Shown: piece by piece, positions 26,285 through 34,926 of the stretch
How positions within the stretch are numbered: the first letter of the stretch is position 1
Layout: each line of letters opens with the position of its first letter
NCBI GenBank assembly: GCA_016124525.1
Contig: WGNO01000001.1
Coordinates: 1 to 64,000, forward strand
From: Nostoc sp. RI_552
Lineage (GTDB): Bacteria > Cyanobacteriota > Cyanobacteriia > Cyanobacteriales > Nostocaceae
Length of the DNA stretch: 64,000 nt
Direction of reading: 5' to 3'
Position numbers and translations under genes: made by a program
The notes under the pieces: generated by a model
The model's input: the letters and a program-made list of their open reading frames with translations, nothing else
Told to the model about the DNA's origin: nothing
Database searches by the model: none

Positions 26285-27112
26285 ATGAAAAGAAATACCC
26301 GAAATTTTCTCAAGTATGCTGGGTTATTCAGCATTATTTCCGGTGGATTACTCATTACCAGCCCTGCAATTTCTCCCAGAGCAGTGGCACAGCAACCTGT
26401 TTCCCAGATTAACCCTTGTCCTCGTATTTACTACGAAGAACCACACAACAACAGGGTTTTAGTGCCACAGGGATGCCCTCCCAATGCCCTGACCCGCAGA
26501 TTAGAAGCCCAAGGGCAGCTTCCAGCACCCATCGTCCCTACTACCCCCGCACCTGCTCAGATACCCCTTGGTGTCGGGGGTGAAGCACCAGATTCAAGGA
26601 CTCTGGTAATGAATCCCTGCCCTCGTATTTACTACGAAGAACCATTTAACAGTAGAAATGTTGTACCTCAAGGATGCCCACCAAATGCTCGAACCCAACA
26701 ACTGATTTCACAAGGGATTCCCCCCAGTCAAGCTGTATCAGCCCCCCCACCTGTGAACGTGATCCAACCACCTCTACCGGAACAACAGCAACCACCCAGC
26801 GCCAAGATTGCCCTTGCCAATGGTAGGGTTGATATCCGTTTAGTAAACGATACTGGGGCTGAAGTTACTTATCAAGTAGTTGGTGATACACCTGCGCGAT
26901 CGCTTGAAGGTAAATCAAATACCATGCTGCGAGATTTAAACGCACCAGTAACTATGACATTCTTCCGTGAAGATGGCGGATTGCTTCAGGTGACTCCCCA
27001 ACCCTCTGAAAAAACAGGGATGATGGTGGTGAAATTAAATGAAACAACTAATTTAGAGGAGGATACAAAAACAGTGCAAATTCAAGAGGACGGTAAAGTG
27101 TTCTTGAATTAA
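26285..27112 (+). CDS. Exported protein with duplicated cysteine motif
   Basis: 275 residues. A signal peptide (about 1-36, cleavage near AVAQQ) is followed by two copies of a 24-residue motif (about 43-66 and 110-133) that share NPCPRIYYEEP and VPQGCPPNA, each with two cysteines. They are separated by Pro-rich linkers. The C-terminal part (about 175-275) is a beta-rich domain starting RVDIRLVNDTGAEVTYQV. The paired cysteines could form disulfides in the periplasm. The architecture is probably cyanobacterium-specific. Function unknown. Confidence 0.8.
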   Translation: MKRNTRNFLKYAGLFSIISGGLLITSPAISPRAVAQQPVSQINPCPRIYYEEPHNNRVLVPQGCPPNALTRRLEAQGQLPAPIVPTTPAPAQIPLGVGGEAPDSRTLVMNPCPRIYYEEPFNSRNVVPQGCPPNARTQQLISQGIPPSQAVSAPPPVNVIQPPLPEQQQPPSAKIALANGRVDIRLVNDTGAEVTYQVVGDTPARSLEGKSNTMLRDLNAPVTMTFFREDGGLLQVTPQPSEKTGMMVVKLNETTNLEEDTKTVQIQEDGKVFLN

Positions 27113-27304
27113 AACCCGGTTGATATGAATTAGCCAATGTTGGATGAGAATGTGCTGTGCTTATCTGCATACAAGCCAGGTTGTGTACTGTTAGTTGCTC
27201 AAACTCACACCAGTTTAGTATTGATAAATTAAGAACAAGGACTTAAATTTAGTTCTATCGACAATAATAAAAGCAGCTCCCCCACATAATCTTTTGGTTT
27301 GTTC

Positions 27305-27901
27305 ATGGTTACAGCAGCTAATGTGATGGGTTTCTTATTCACACCTTTGACTTTAAATTCTTTTTTGCTTTCCCTGCCCTTGGATAGCTTATTCTCCACC
27401 CAAGGTATCATGGTGATGTTGCTGGCAGCTTATGCTGGTGCTATGTGGATGTTCCTCACCAGCGCCCCAAAAGTATACACCATAATGGTGTCTGACTTGG
27501 AAATTGCCCGACAGTTGTATGAAGGGCTGCTACATTTGCCAGCTGCCGAAGTGCCTTTGCACTACTACTACAACTACGAACAAACTTTAGGCGCCACTGG
27601 GATTGATCCACTATACATGTCTACTAGTCCCAGCTGGTCTAGCAAGGTCATGAATAATGCTAGTAATGGGCTTTGGTATCAGATCAAAAAAAATACCCAG
27701 TTACACGTAATTACAGGGGCTAGCTTGGGGCACAAAAATCAGCAACGTCACGTTTGTTTTGACCGCGACTGCTTGGATATGATTTTATTGCGGGTGGAAA
27801 TGCGTGGTTTAAAATTAAAAATTCGCAACCACAAGCCCCTCAATTTTTTGGTTAAGGACTATGAAGGACGCATTATCGAAATAGCCGAAGTAGCAAATTA
27901 G
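27305..27901 (+). CDS. Membrane-associated VOC/glyoxalase-like protein
   Basis: 198 residues from the ATG at 27305. Two hydrophobic segments (about 8-28 and 33-52) precede a domain whose start, KVYTIMVSDLEIARQLYEGLL, is typical of a vicinal-oxygen-chelate (glyoxalase) fold. The second half (HVCFDRDCLDMILLRVEMRG) continues the fold. Metal ligands cannot be assigned with confidence. It may be a non-catalytic cyanobacterial relative. It stands alone between spacers. Confidence 0.65.
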   Translation: MVTAANVMGFLFTPLTLNSFLLSLPLDSLFSTQGIMVMLLAAYAGAMWMFLTSAPKVYTIMVSDLEIARQLYEGLLHLPAAEVPLHYYYNYEQTLGATGIDPLYMSTSPSWSSKVMNNASNGLWYQIKKNTQLHVITGASLGHKNQQRHVCFDRDCLDMILLRVEMRGLKLKIRNHKPLNFLVKDYEGRIIEIAEVAN

Positions 27902-27939
27902 TTATGAGCTTTTAGTTAATTTAGTCGAATTACAAGAAT

Positions 27940-28330
27940 TGACACTCTCCGGGCTAAAGCCACGGAGATTCTACATTCAACGTCAGAATTTGCTCTAGCA
28001 GGTTTTCACCAACTAAAGTCTTGACTCCAACTCCTGTAGCGTTAATATTCCTGACCGCAGGCCACAGGAACCGGCATTCCCTACCCCGTTTTTTGCTAAA
28101 TTTTCGCAGCTCACACCCAAAACTACATTTATGGGGCTGTGGATTAGTTAGTTAATACAATTGTGTTAACCTTTGCTTTTTTTGGTGAGTCCATCCAGTA
28201 ACCAATAGCTTTGTCTCTTACAAAGCGACTTGTCCTAATTGCTTCATTAAGAGCTTGTTTTTGGCTTTGATTGCACTTAACTTTGTACTCTAACACCAGC
28301 AACACTTGTATCACCTCCTAAGTGGCTGAT
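27940..28330 (-). mobile_element. Deleted IS200/IS605-type element (tnpB derivative)
   Basis: Read on the minus strand, this holds a ribosome-binding site (AGGAGG, 28313-28318), a tnpB N-terminal stub, a C-terminal tnpB-like tail (GVKTLVGENLLEQILTLN, about 27955-28040), and an end hairpin. On the plus strand the hairpin reads TTGACACTCTCCGG...CGGAGATTCT (27939-27972), as in cyanobacterial IS605-family right ends. The catalytic core is missing, so the element cannot encode a working TnpB. Confidence 0.65.
28144..28305 (-). pseudogene. TnpB N-terminal stub, 53 codons
   Basis: Starting at GTG 28305 and ending at 28144-28146, the frame reads MLLVLEYKVKCNQSQKQALN, then EAIRTSRFVRDKAIGYWMD. This matches the N-terminal helix-turn-helix region of IS200/IS605 TnpB proteins (VLEYK, EAIRT...FVRNK, WMD). 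A normal TnpB runs about 400 residues; the RuvC core and zinc finger are absent here. An AGGAGG box precedes the start, so a short peptide might still be made. Confidence 0.7.
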
Positions 28331-28424
28331 TTTCGGTTTCTTTTAAGTCAGAAAAATGGTGTGTTAGACATAGCCTAAACACACCTTCATATTTGTATAT
28401 AATCGCCAATATTGATTAACTTGG

Positions 28425-29942
28425 TTATTCTGAGGATGATTCAGATTTTTCTGGCTTAAGTAAGGGAAAGGCGATCACATCCCGAATGCTGGGAGAATCA
28501 GTTAATAACATCACCAACCGATCAATCCCAATACCTAAACCACCTGTAGGGGGCATTCCATATTCCAAAGCTGTGAGGAAATCTTCATCAACGCCTTGGG
28601 CCTCTAAGTCCCCCGCAGCTTTGCGAGCAGCCTGGGCCTCTAAACGTTCTCTTTGATCCACAGGATCTGTCAATTCTGAGAAGCTGTTACCAGTTTCTCG
28701 CCCCACGATAAATAACTCAAATCTTTCCACCAAACCAGGGTGAGAGCGATGAGGTTTAGCCAGGGGTGAAATTTCTACTGGATAGTCAATCACAAAGGTA
28801 GGCTGAATTAATTTTTCTTCTACCTTTTGTTCAAAAGCTTCATTCAACAATTTGCCAATTGACTGTACATCTTCAATACCTTGCACCCCTGCATTTTTAC
28901 TAGCTGCTTTAGCTTCTGCCAAGGTTGTGAAAGAATAGAAATCCAACCCTGTATACTCTTTAACTAAATCATGCATCGTCACTCGTCGCCAAGGTGGTGA
29001 TAAATCTATGGGCGTACCTTGGTAAATTATTTGCAGTGTGCCGAGTATCTCTTGGGTAACAGTGGTAATAATTCCCTCTGTTAGCGCCATCATATCCTGA
29101 TAGTCCGCATAGGCTTGGTAAACCTCAATGGAGGTAAATTCCGGATTGTGGCGAGTAGATACTCCCTCATTGCGAAAAATTCGTCCTAGTTCAAATACCT
29201 TTTCAAAACCACCCACAATCAACCGTTTTAAATGAAGTTCTGTAGCAATTCGCAGATACAACTCCATTTCTAAAGTGTTGTGGTACGTAATAAACGGACG
29301 CGCGTCAGCACCGCCGGCTTCACTTTGCAAAACGGGAGTTTCAATTTCCAGAAAATCCCGTTCCGACAAATAGCGGCGAATACCCGCAGTAATTTGGGCG
29401 CGACGGCGGAAAGTTTGCCGCACTTCGGGGTTGACAATCAAATCAACGTAGCGCTGACGGTAGCGTTTGGCAACATCCGTTAAACCATGCCACTTGTCCG
29501 GTAGAGGTAATAGTGATTTTGTGAGGATGGTGTATTCTCTGACGTAGACAGATAATTCGCCCTTTTCAGTCCGTTTAATTGTGCCTTTGGCTCCGAGAAT
29601 GTCACCTGCATCTGTAAGTTGTTTGAGGTGAGTGAAAGCATCGGTATCAACAGATGCCATGCATTCTTGGATGTGATTTTTCTCTAAATAAAGTTGAATA
29701 GTGCCAGTTTCATCTTGTAGGGTGAAGAAAGCCAATTTACCGAAAACACGACGCGCCATAATGCGTCCAGCAACGGCAATATCTAAATCAATTTGTTCAC
29801 CACTGGGTAAATCGGCAAATTTTGCCTGCAATTCTGCTGTTTTATGAGTGGATTCCCAACGGTAGGCATAGGGATTAGCTCCTAGCTGTTTAAGTTGGTT
29901 GACTTTTTCCAGTCTAGTGGCACGGATATCTTCTTCGGACAT
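28425..29942 (-). CDS. lysS: Lysyl-tRNA synthetase (class II)
   Basis: LysRS charges tRNA-Lys. 505 residues with the usual class II layout. An OB-fold anticodon-binding domain (about 55-165, [19 protein letters not shown]) is followed by the catalytic core. Motif 1 is near [21 protein letters not shown], motif 2 is [15 protein letters not shown], and motif 3 is [12 protein letters not shown]. Length and motifs are normal. Upstream, an IS605-type end hairpin begins about 35 bases before the start codon, so its promoter must lie within or beyond that sequence. Confidence 0.97.
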   Translation of the reverse strand: MSEEDIRATRLEKVNQLKQLGANPYAYRWESTHKTAELQAKFADLPSGEQIDLDIAVAGRIMARRVFGKLAFFTLQDETGTIQLYLEKNHIQECMASVDTDAFTHLKQLTDAGDILGAKGTIKRTEKGELSVYVREYTILTKSLLPLPDKWHGLTDVAKRYRQRYVDLIVNPEVRQTFRRRAQITAGIRRYLSERDFLEIETPVLQSEAGGADARPFITYHNTLEMELYLRIATELHLKRLIVGGFEKVFELGRIFRNEGVSTRHNPEFTSIEVYQAYADYQDMMALTEGIITTVTQEILGTLQIIYQGTPIDLSPPWRRVTMHDLVKEYTGLDFYSFTTLAEAKAASKNAGVQGIEDVQSIGKLLNEAFEQKVEEKLIQPTFVIDYPVEISPLAKPHRSHPGLVERFELFIVGRETGNSFSELTDPVDQRERLEAQAARKAAGDLEAQGVDEDFLTALEYGMPPTGGLGIGIDRLVMLLTDSPSIRDVIAFPLLKPEKSESSSE

Positions 29943-29970
29943 GGTAACGAACTAAATAGGGCAAGATACA

Positions 29971-30014
29971 TTTTGACACTCTCACCGATAAAACTGCTTT
30001 TGCATCGGGAGATT
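29971..30014. repeat. IS200/IS605-type end hairpin upstream of lysS
   Basis: The plus strand reads TTGACACTCTCACCGAT, a 12-nt loop, then ATCGGGAGATTCTTG. CCGAT/ATCGG form the stem. This is the same layout as the end at 27939 and lies downstream of the minus-strand tnpB fragment, as a right end should. Confidence 0.6.
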
Positions 30015-30209
30015 CTTGCTATGGCTCACGCCACGCTAGGCTATCATCGGGTTTGTCCGGTTGTAGGTCATGTCTGTCCTCAAACCCAGTCCAGATTCCC
30101 CTTCACAAGCATCTTTTTAAAATCCACTGGCCGTGGGACAGCAGATACAAAAAATACTGAAATATGTTTCCACTTCTCATTCACAAACTGTGTCGCCGTT
30201 ATATAAAAC

Positions 30210-30445
30210 CTAGTCAAATCTACTTTGAGCTTTGTTTACTTTCTGGTTCATGTTGGAAGCATCGGCAATATCTAGTCCACAGGCTAACAAAGTCAATCTG
30301 ACCACTTTTTGACTTCAATTAATGGCAGCACTTAAATCTCTGTCACACTCAAAGCCACAGTTTTGACATTGAAACAACCTTTCGCCGGAGCAATTTGTTT
30401 GGCTAGAACCACCAATCTTGCCCCACTTGCTACAACTAGGTGCGT
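30210..30445 (-). pseudogene. TnpB C-terminal fragment with broken zinc ribbon
   Basis: The minus strand encodes PSCSKWGKIGGSSQTNCSGE, then RLFQCQNCGFECDRDLSAAIN, followed by an in-frame stop and then a further TnpB-like tail ACGLDIADASNM to a stop at 30210-30212. The FxCxxCGxxxDRDxxAAxN pattern is the zinc-ribbon and RuvC-III region of IS605 TnpB. The first Cys pair reads CSKW instead of CxxC. No upstream part of the gene remains. Confidence 0.8.
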
Positions 30446-30584
30446 TTGCCTCATGATTTTAACATCTGTTTCGTTGTGCCTCAATTTATTTTATTGGCCG
30501 TAATTGATGAGCTATCCACTAATAAGAGTATCTCTGTGCCAATTTATATTAGCGAAAAAGTGTCAGTAGCAACCAATGAAAACT

Positions 30585-31055
30585 TTATTCCTGCCCTCTT
30601 TGTAGTGAATGCCGAGATGAAGTAGCCTGGATTTTCAGGTTAGTCCATTGGATTATGGCATTGATGAGGTCTTTTTGTTCTGGTGGTAAGTTTAGCTTTT
30701 CTAAACCCTGATTTATGTCATTACCAGAGCGCATATTCTCAGCTAGTTTGGCTCGCTGGGATGAATTTAATACCGCGCTTATTTCTTTATTTCTCCTTTG
30801 GCGCACCGCTTGGAGTTGTTGCTGCTGTTGGGGTGTGAGGTTAGTATCTGAAAATAAGCTAGATTCAGCATTTGTATTGCTAAATTGGCTAATAATAATC
30901 CTGGGAATAGGATTGATTTGAACTGGTGCAGCCAAGGCAATTCCCGGAATCAAAATTACAAAAGCCAAAATATTAGCGAATACTGATAGATGTTTTATAA
31001 GCTTAATTGCCATATTCAGAAACGCCATTTGAATAGATTGCTGGAAATTTGTCAT
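30585..31055 (-). CDS. Spy/CpxP-like exported protein
   Basis: 156 residues. A signal-like segment (about 18-44, ending ALAAPVQ) precedes a short linker and a helical domain with an LTPQQ motif (the LTxxQ signature of Spy/CpxP periplasmic proteins) and a second related LNSSQ turn. A periplasmic chaperone or stress role is inferred from the family. Its ATG overlaps the stop of the M48 protease gene as ATGA, so the two are translationally coupled. In-frame ATGs 9 and 14 codons on are possible starts. Confidence 0.72.
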   Translation of the reverse strand: MTNFQQSIQMAFLNMAIKLIKHLSVFANILAFVILIPGIALAAPVQINPIPRIIISQFSNTNAESSLFSDTNLTPQQQQQLQAVRQRRNKEISAVLNSSQRAKLAENMRSGNDINQGLEKLNLPPEQKDLINAIIQWTNLKIQATSSRHSLQRGQE

Positions 31056-32032
31056 GGGTTGTCATTGAAGTTGTCAGACTTTTTAATTTTGTTAATTTGT
31101 TGTTGCAATTCTTCAATTTGCCGTCGCAAAGTTTCTGCTTCCTGAGAGGCGGTTTGAGCAGTAATATCTACCGCACCTGATGCAGGGGACTGCTGATAAT
31201 TTCCTTGGCGAATTTGCTGGTATTGTTCTGATACAGACCACTCCTGTAAATAACGTAAGCGTTCTACTGGGAAAGGATGGCCCAACATCATGCCTTGAGC
31301 GCCATTGTAGAGCAAGAATTTATAAACCTGATTCATTCCATTTTCGTCTAGTGAATGATAATTTTCTGACTGTTTAATAAATTCCTGTAAGCTGCATTCA
31401 TGAGCATATTTAATACTACCGCCAGAAACTTTCATCATGGATGACATGACCGTGTTTAAGTCATCTATCACTAACAAAGCAGCGCGGTCTGCCGTTAATT
31501 CAGCTTTGCGTCGCCATTCAAAAAAGGCATAAATCAAAGCTTGAGAGACGAAATTGCCGATACCGAAGGTCATTTCGCCCAGGGCGGAAGCCGCGCTCAT
31601 CGCCCACATGGCCATTTGAATTAAAATGGTATGACCACACTTAATATGCCCTAGTTCATGGGCTAACACTGCCCGAATCTCCCCTTGGTCGAGTAAATCT
31701 AGTATCCCTGTATTTATGAGAATGTAAGGATTCTCTTGCCCAAGGGCATAGCTATTTGCTTCGGGATTCTGCGCGACAAACAGTGTCGGTTCTGGGTAAA
31801 TGTCCAAATCCCGGACACATTCGCGGAACATCTGGTAAATAGTGGAATATTGACGTGGGCCTACTTGGATGGCATTACCCATGAGATAGACTAACTGAGG
31901 GCGTTCGTAGACAAATTCCACAAATTTACGAGCTATTAAATTAAATCCCGGTAAATTTCGTAAAGCTTCCTCGGCTTGGCGATCCAGTGGATGCCTGAAG
32001 GCTTCGCTGGAAATTCCTTTGTAAGTTGGCAT
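31052..32032 (-). CDS. M48 family metalloprotease
   Basis: 326 residues. The zinc-binding motif HELGH sits in VLAHELGHIKCGHT, and the third ligand lies in the ELTADRAAL helix. Hydrophobic segments next to the active site suggest membrane association, as in HtpX. The tail (about 285-320) is a coiled coil. The family degrades or processes membrane and envelope proteins. Coupling to a Spy/CpxP-like gene fits an envelope quality-control role, which is inference. Confidence 0.92.
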   Translation of the reverse strand: MPTYKGISSEAFRHPLDRQAEEALRNLPGFNLIARKFVEFVYERPQLVYLMGNAIQVGPRQYSTIYQMFRECVRDLDIYPEPTLFVAQNPEANSYALGQENPYILINTGILDLLDQGEIRAVLAHELGHIKCGHTILIQMAMWAMSAASALGEMTFGIGNFVSQALIYAFFEWRRKAELTADRAALLVIDDLNTVMSSMMKVSGGSIKYAHECSLQEFIKQSENYHSLDENGMNQVYKFLLYNGAQGMMLGHPFPVERLRYLQEWSVSEQYQQIRQGNYQQSPASGAVDITAQTASQEAETLRRQIEELQQQINKIKKSDNFNDNP

Positions 32033-32149
32033 AATTGAGGGTAATGGTTAATTAGTTATGGGTCTTTAGTAGTTGCTAATGACTAATGACAAGATAATAG
32101 AAATGCGGCTATTGGAATTAGAAATTACTTTGTATGGGATGAAAAGCTG

Positions 32150-33709
32150 GTGATTGAGGCTGAAGTTCATTTGTCACTACATAACTTCCTGCGATCGCAG
32201 GCGGGGTTTCCTTCCTGGCCGCATCATTTAACTATGGCAAGGTTGGTAGCACGCGCCTTGCGTGTAGGACGCAGCGCCTTAATTCAAGTCGGGGCAGTTT
32301 CTGGCTATCAAGGTCGGTATCGCACTAGTTTTGTGGCATCGGCTTTAATGTGGCATGGCCCCGTGATTATCGTCGCTCCAGAAGCAGTACAGCAACGTCT
32401 ACTCCAAGTGGAAATTCCCCGTCTTCAGCCATGGCTACAAGCTAATAAACCCATCCGGACTGGTGAAGTTTGGCCTGGCTCTGATTTTCAAGGAATACTT
32501 CTCACCTCCCCTGAAGCTTGGTTAAAAGCGCAGTTCACATCCACTGATAATTTTCCCCCAGGCATTCCCACAATTATTGATGGGGTAGATGATTTAGAAG
32601 ATTGGGTACGTGATCAGCTTACCCAAGTTATTCAACCTCACGACTGGGATCAACTGATATTGGCTTGCCCTAATCAAGCGGAAATAATTCGCTCTGCACG
32701 GGCACAACTGACACATGAACTATTTCAGCACCCAGCTAATCCTTATGACTGCTATCTAATGTCTTTGACAGAAATAGATATTTTGGGTGATTTACATTCA
32801 CAACTGAAATCAGTATCAATCTTACCAGATGCCTGGAAAAATTTCTGGCAGGAATTTCAATTGAGTAATGAAAATGTCCCCGCCTCATGTACCTCTCCTC
32901 TTTTCTGGGCAACCATTACCCGTCGTCAAGGATTATTTTCTTTACACTATGCTCCCACTGAATTAGCAAACAGTCTCGCGCCCATTTGGCAAAGACAACC
33001 AGTGGTATTGATTGGTAGCGCCCTGGAACCGGAAACTGAAGCGCCATTGTTTCGTCAACGTTTGGGTTTACATGAAGTAACTTGCTTGAAATTCTCCAAT
33101 GATACTCAAGGGTCAGCAATTCAACTGTATGTACCCCATAAATTACCTCTACCAAATACCCCAGAATTTCAAGCAGCATTTATTCACAAAGTCCGGACGT
33201 TGATTTGTCTGAGCGCTACAGCTTTAGGTTTGACCGTGGTATTAGTGGGAGATGTCCCACTTAAGGCTCAAGTAGGTGCTATTCTCGCTTCAGAGTTTGG
33301 TTCACGGGTGCGGGTGGAAAAAACTTGTTTGGATGAAAATGGAATCTTGGTCAGTGGGTGGGAATTTTGGCGATCGCATCAAACTGTTTTGCCTGGCCCT
33401 CATCTGTTAATTATTGCGACTTTACCGTTACCATCTTTGGAAAATCCCCTCGTGGCTGGTAGAGTGGCTTATTACAAGCGATCACATCAAGATTGGTTTC
33501 GTTTATTTTTGTTACCAGCTGCTTTGAATGAACTACAACGAGCCATAGCGCCAGTACGACAAAGTCACGGTATTGTGGCTTTACTTGACAGTCGTGTAGT
33601 GAATCGCAGCTATGGCGCTCAAGTGTTGGCTGTCCTCAGTCCTCTAGCACGGATTAACTATCTTGATCCCAGTCTTTTTTCCCATCCTAGTGATGAAGAT
33701 TCTACCTAG
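32150..33709 (+). CDS. DinG-like protein with degenerate helicase motifs
   Basis: 519 residues from a GTG at 32150; an ATG at 32234 is an alternative start. The overall pattern is that of a DinG-type helicase, and the C-terminal segment LQRAIAPVRQSHGIVALLDS mirrors the family's final Q...GR.IR...G...LLD motif. The key residues are gone. The Walker A position reads QVGAVSGYQGRYRTSF rather than GxGKT. The DEAH position reads IIDGVDDLEDW. The motif VI arginines are mostly missing. The protein is shorter than DinG (about 700) and lacks the Fe-S cysteines. It probably lacks ATPase activity. It is divergent from the M48 gene. Confidence 0.6.
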   Translation: MIEAEVHLSLHNFLRSQAGFPSWPHHLTMARLVARALRVGRSALIQVGAVSGYQGRYRTSFVASALMWHGPVIIVAPEAVQQRLLQVEIPRLQPWLQANKPIRTGEVWPGSDFQGILLTSPEAWLKAQFTSTDNFPPGIPTIIDGVDDLEDWVRDQLTQVIQPHDWDQLILACPNQAEIIRSARAQLTHELFQHPANPYDCYLMSLTEIDILGDLHSQLKSVSILPDAWKNFWQEFQLSNENVPASCTSPLFWATITRRQGLFSLHYAPTELANSLAPIWQRQPVVLIGSALEPETEAPLFRQRLGLHEVTCLKFSNDTQGSAIQLYVPHKLPLPNTPEFQAAFIHKVRTLICLSATALGLTVVLVGDVPLKAQVGAILASEFGSRVRVEKTCLDENGILVSGWEFWRSHQTVLPGPHLLIIATLPLPSLENPLVAGRVAYYKRSHQDWFRLFLLPAALNELQRAIAPVRQSHGIVALLDSRVVNRSYGAQVLAVLSPLARINYLDPSLFSHPSDEDST

Positions 33710-33816
33710 CTAAGTATTTACGTTTTGTCAATTACCTCGCGCTCATGTCATGGCAAGCGCTATCATCAATCTTGGTGTAAGTATCTTAAAACCTGATTGA
33801 ATTTAGATTGCTGATT

Positions 33817-34032
33817 ATGGGTGAAGCAAAGCGTCGTAAAGCTACACTTGGGGAAAAGTACGGCCAAGAAACTCGCATCTTGCCTTGGCTTCCTATCACC
33901 AAAACTCAATCTGAACAGTTTATGAAGTGGACTACTCGTGGAACCTGGTTCTGTATTGGTGCTATGGTGGTAGCTTGGATAACTATCCGTTTTATCGGTC
34001 CAGCTTTTGGTTGGTGGCAAGTAGTTTCTTAA
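33817..34032 (+). CDS. DUF2839 small membrane protein
   Basis: 71 residues from the ATG at 33817. It begins MGEAKRRKATLGEKYG, the family signature, then carries ILPWLPITK and a single membrane helix (about 45-66, TRGTWFCIGAMVVAWITI). DUF2839 is a cyanobacterial and plastid family of unknown role. A strong terminator follows. Confidence 0.88.
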   Translation: MGEAKRRKATLGEKYGQETRILPWLPITKTQSEQFMKWTTRGTWFCIGAMVVAWITIRFIGPAFGWWQVVS

Positions 34033-34037
34033 AATAC

Positions 34038-34078
34038 CCACCGCCATACTCAAAGCATCGCCTGTGGCGGTGGTTTCC
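34038..34078 (+). terminator. Terminator of the DUF2839 gene
   Basis: CCACCGCCA and TGGCGGTGG are perfect 9-bp arms, 6 bases after the stop, followed by a short TTT. Confidence 0.75.
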
Positions 34079-34530
34079 AGTTTCCCCATGAAAAGTGACC
34101 AATACAAAAGTTTGTCAAAATTTATATCATTTGGATTTGCTCTGCTCAATATGTTTCTTATGTAGCCAATACAACCCTTTTTGCTCATGCCAGACTAAAT
34201 TTTAGGTTTCTGGGCAGATGTTGCAGCACAACCCCCACAATGACAAAATAGTGGCAAAATGGCAACATACCTATTCCATGTTCAGTTATTCTCAGTGTTA
34301 AGCCATGGGTATTTAGGATACGTATTTGGTACTGTTGTGGAAATCACTTAAACATATCTTAACTATTCCTCCCCCATTGCCCACAGTCCCGAATCCCAAA
34401 CCTAAATTTATCCACCAAAGTCTATATCTTTAGGAGGACTTGACTTTATATACCCAACAATTAAACACAACAGTGCTAAATTTTCCTTAAGGGAAACATA
34501 GGTTGACAACGCCAAAAAGAACCTAAAGCC

Positions 34531-34551
34531 CTCCCGTCTCAAGACCGGGAG
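34531..34551. repeat. Solo IS200/IS605-end-like hairpin
   Basis: CTCCCGTCT pairs with AGACCGGGAG (one bulged base), followed by ATTCTTGCC and preceded, some 30 bases up, by TTGACA. The layout matches the ends at 27939 and 29971. No tnpB fragment is visible beside it. Confidence 0.5.
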
Positions 34552-34926
34552 ATTCTTGCCTGAATGAGTCTATTGATATTAGACTGTATAAGTCATACAA
34601 AAATAATATCCGTAACTTTTCCGTTGTTTACCAATACCAAATTTGCGTTACTCTTAAAGCGGAATCATTACAGTTAAGCATTTAATCAGACAAAAATACA
34701 TGAGAAAGACTTGACCTCATACAAGCTGTCTGATAAGACTAACTCATAAATTGAATAACTTGATACGGCAGACTGAATATTTATCTAATAACCTGAGCTA
34801 GGTAGCGAATTAACGATTTCATGAAGTTTTGGTAAATGTAATGGATAGTTTACAATACCAGTGGATGAAAAAATCTAAAAAAAATATAAAAGAAACTAAA
34901 ATCACTGTGGTGTGTGGAGGAAAAAC

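Larger units (their letters stand above)
27902..28424. other. Spacer occupied by a degenerate IS200/IS605 element
   Basis: The 520 bases between the VOC-like gene and lysS are largely explained by the deleted tnpB element described below. The hairpin at 28360-28383 lies about 45 bases beyond the lysS stop and may serve as its terminator. Confidence 0.6.
29943..30584. other. Spacer with second IS605-type remnant
   Basis: About 640 bases between lysS and the Spy-like gene. It holds an IS-end hairpin, a degenerate copy of the dispersed repeat (about 30021-30046) and a tnpB 3' fragment. From about 30450 to 30584 I see nothing further. Confidence 0.55.
34033..34926. other. Long spacer before the DUF1815 gene
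   Basis: About 890 AT-rich bases without a recognisable gene. It contains the terminator at 34038-34078 and a solo IS-end-like hairpin at 34531-34551. The last 20 bases hold GGAGG for DUF1815. Confidence 0.5.

Noticed and set aside
24440-27904. Possible two-component operon with the orphan response regulator
   Set aside because: The histidine kinase at 24480 and the regulator at 21537 are on opposite strands with ppk1 between them. No direct operon link can be shown.
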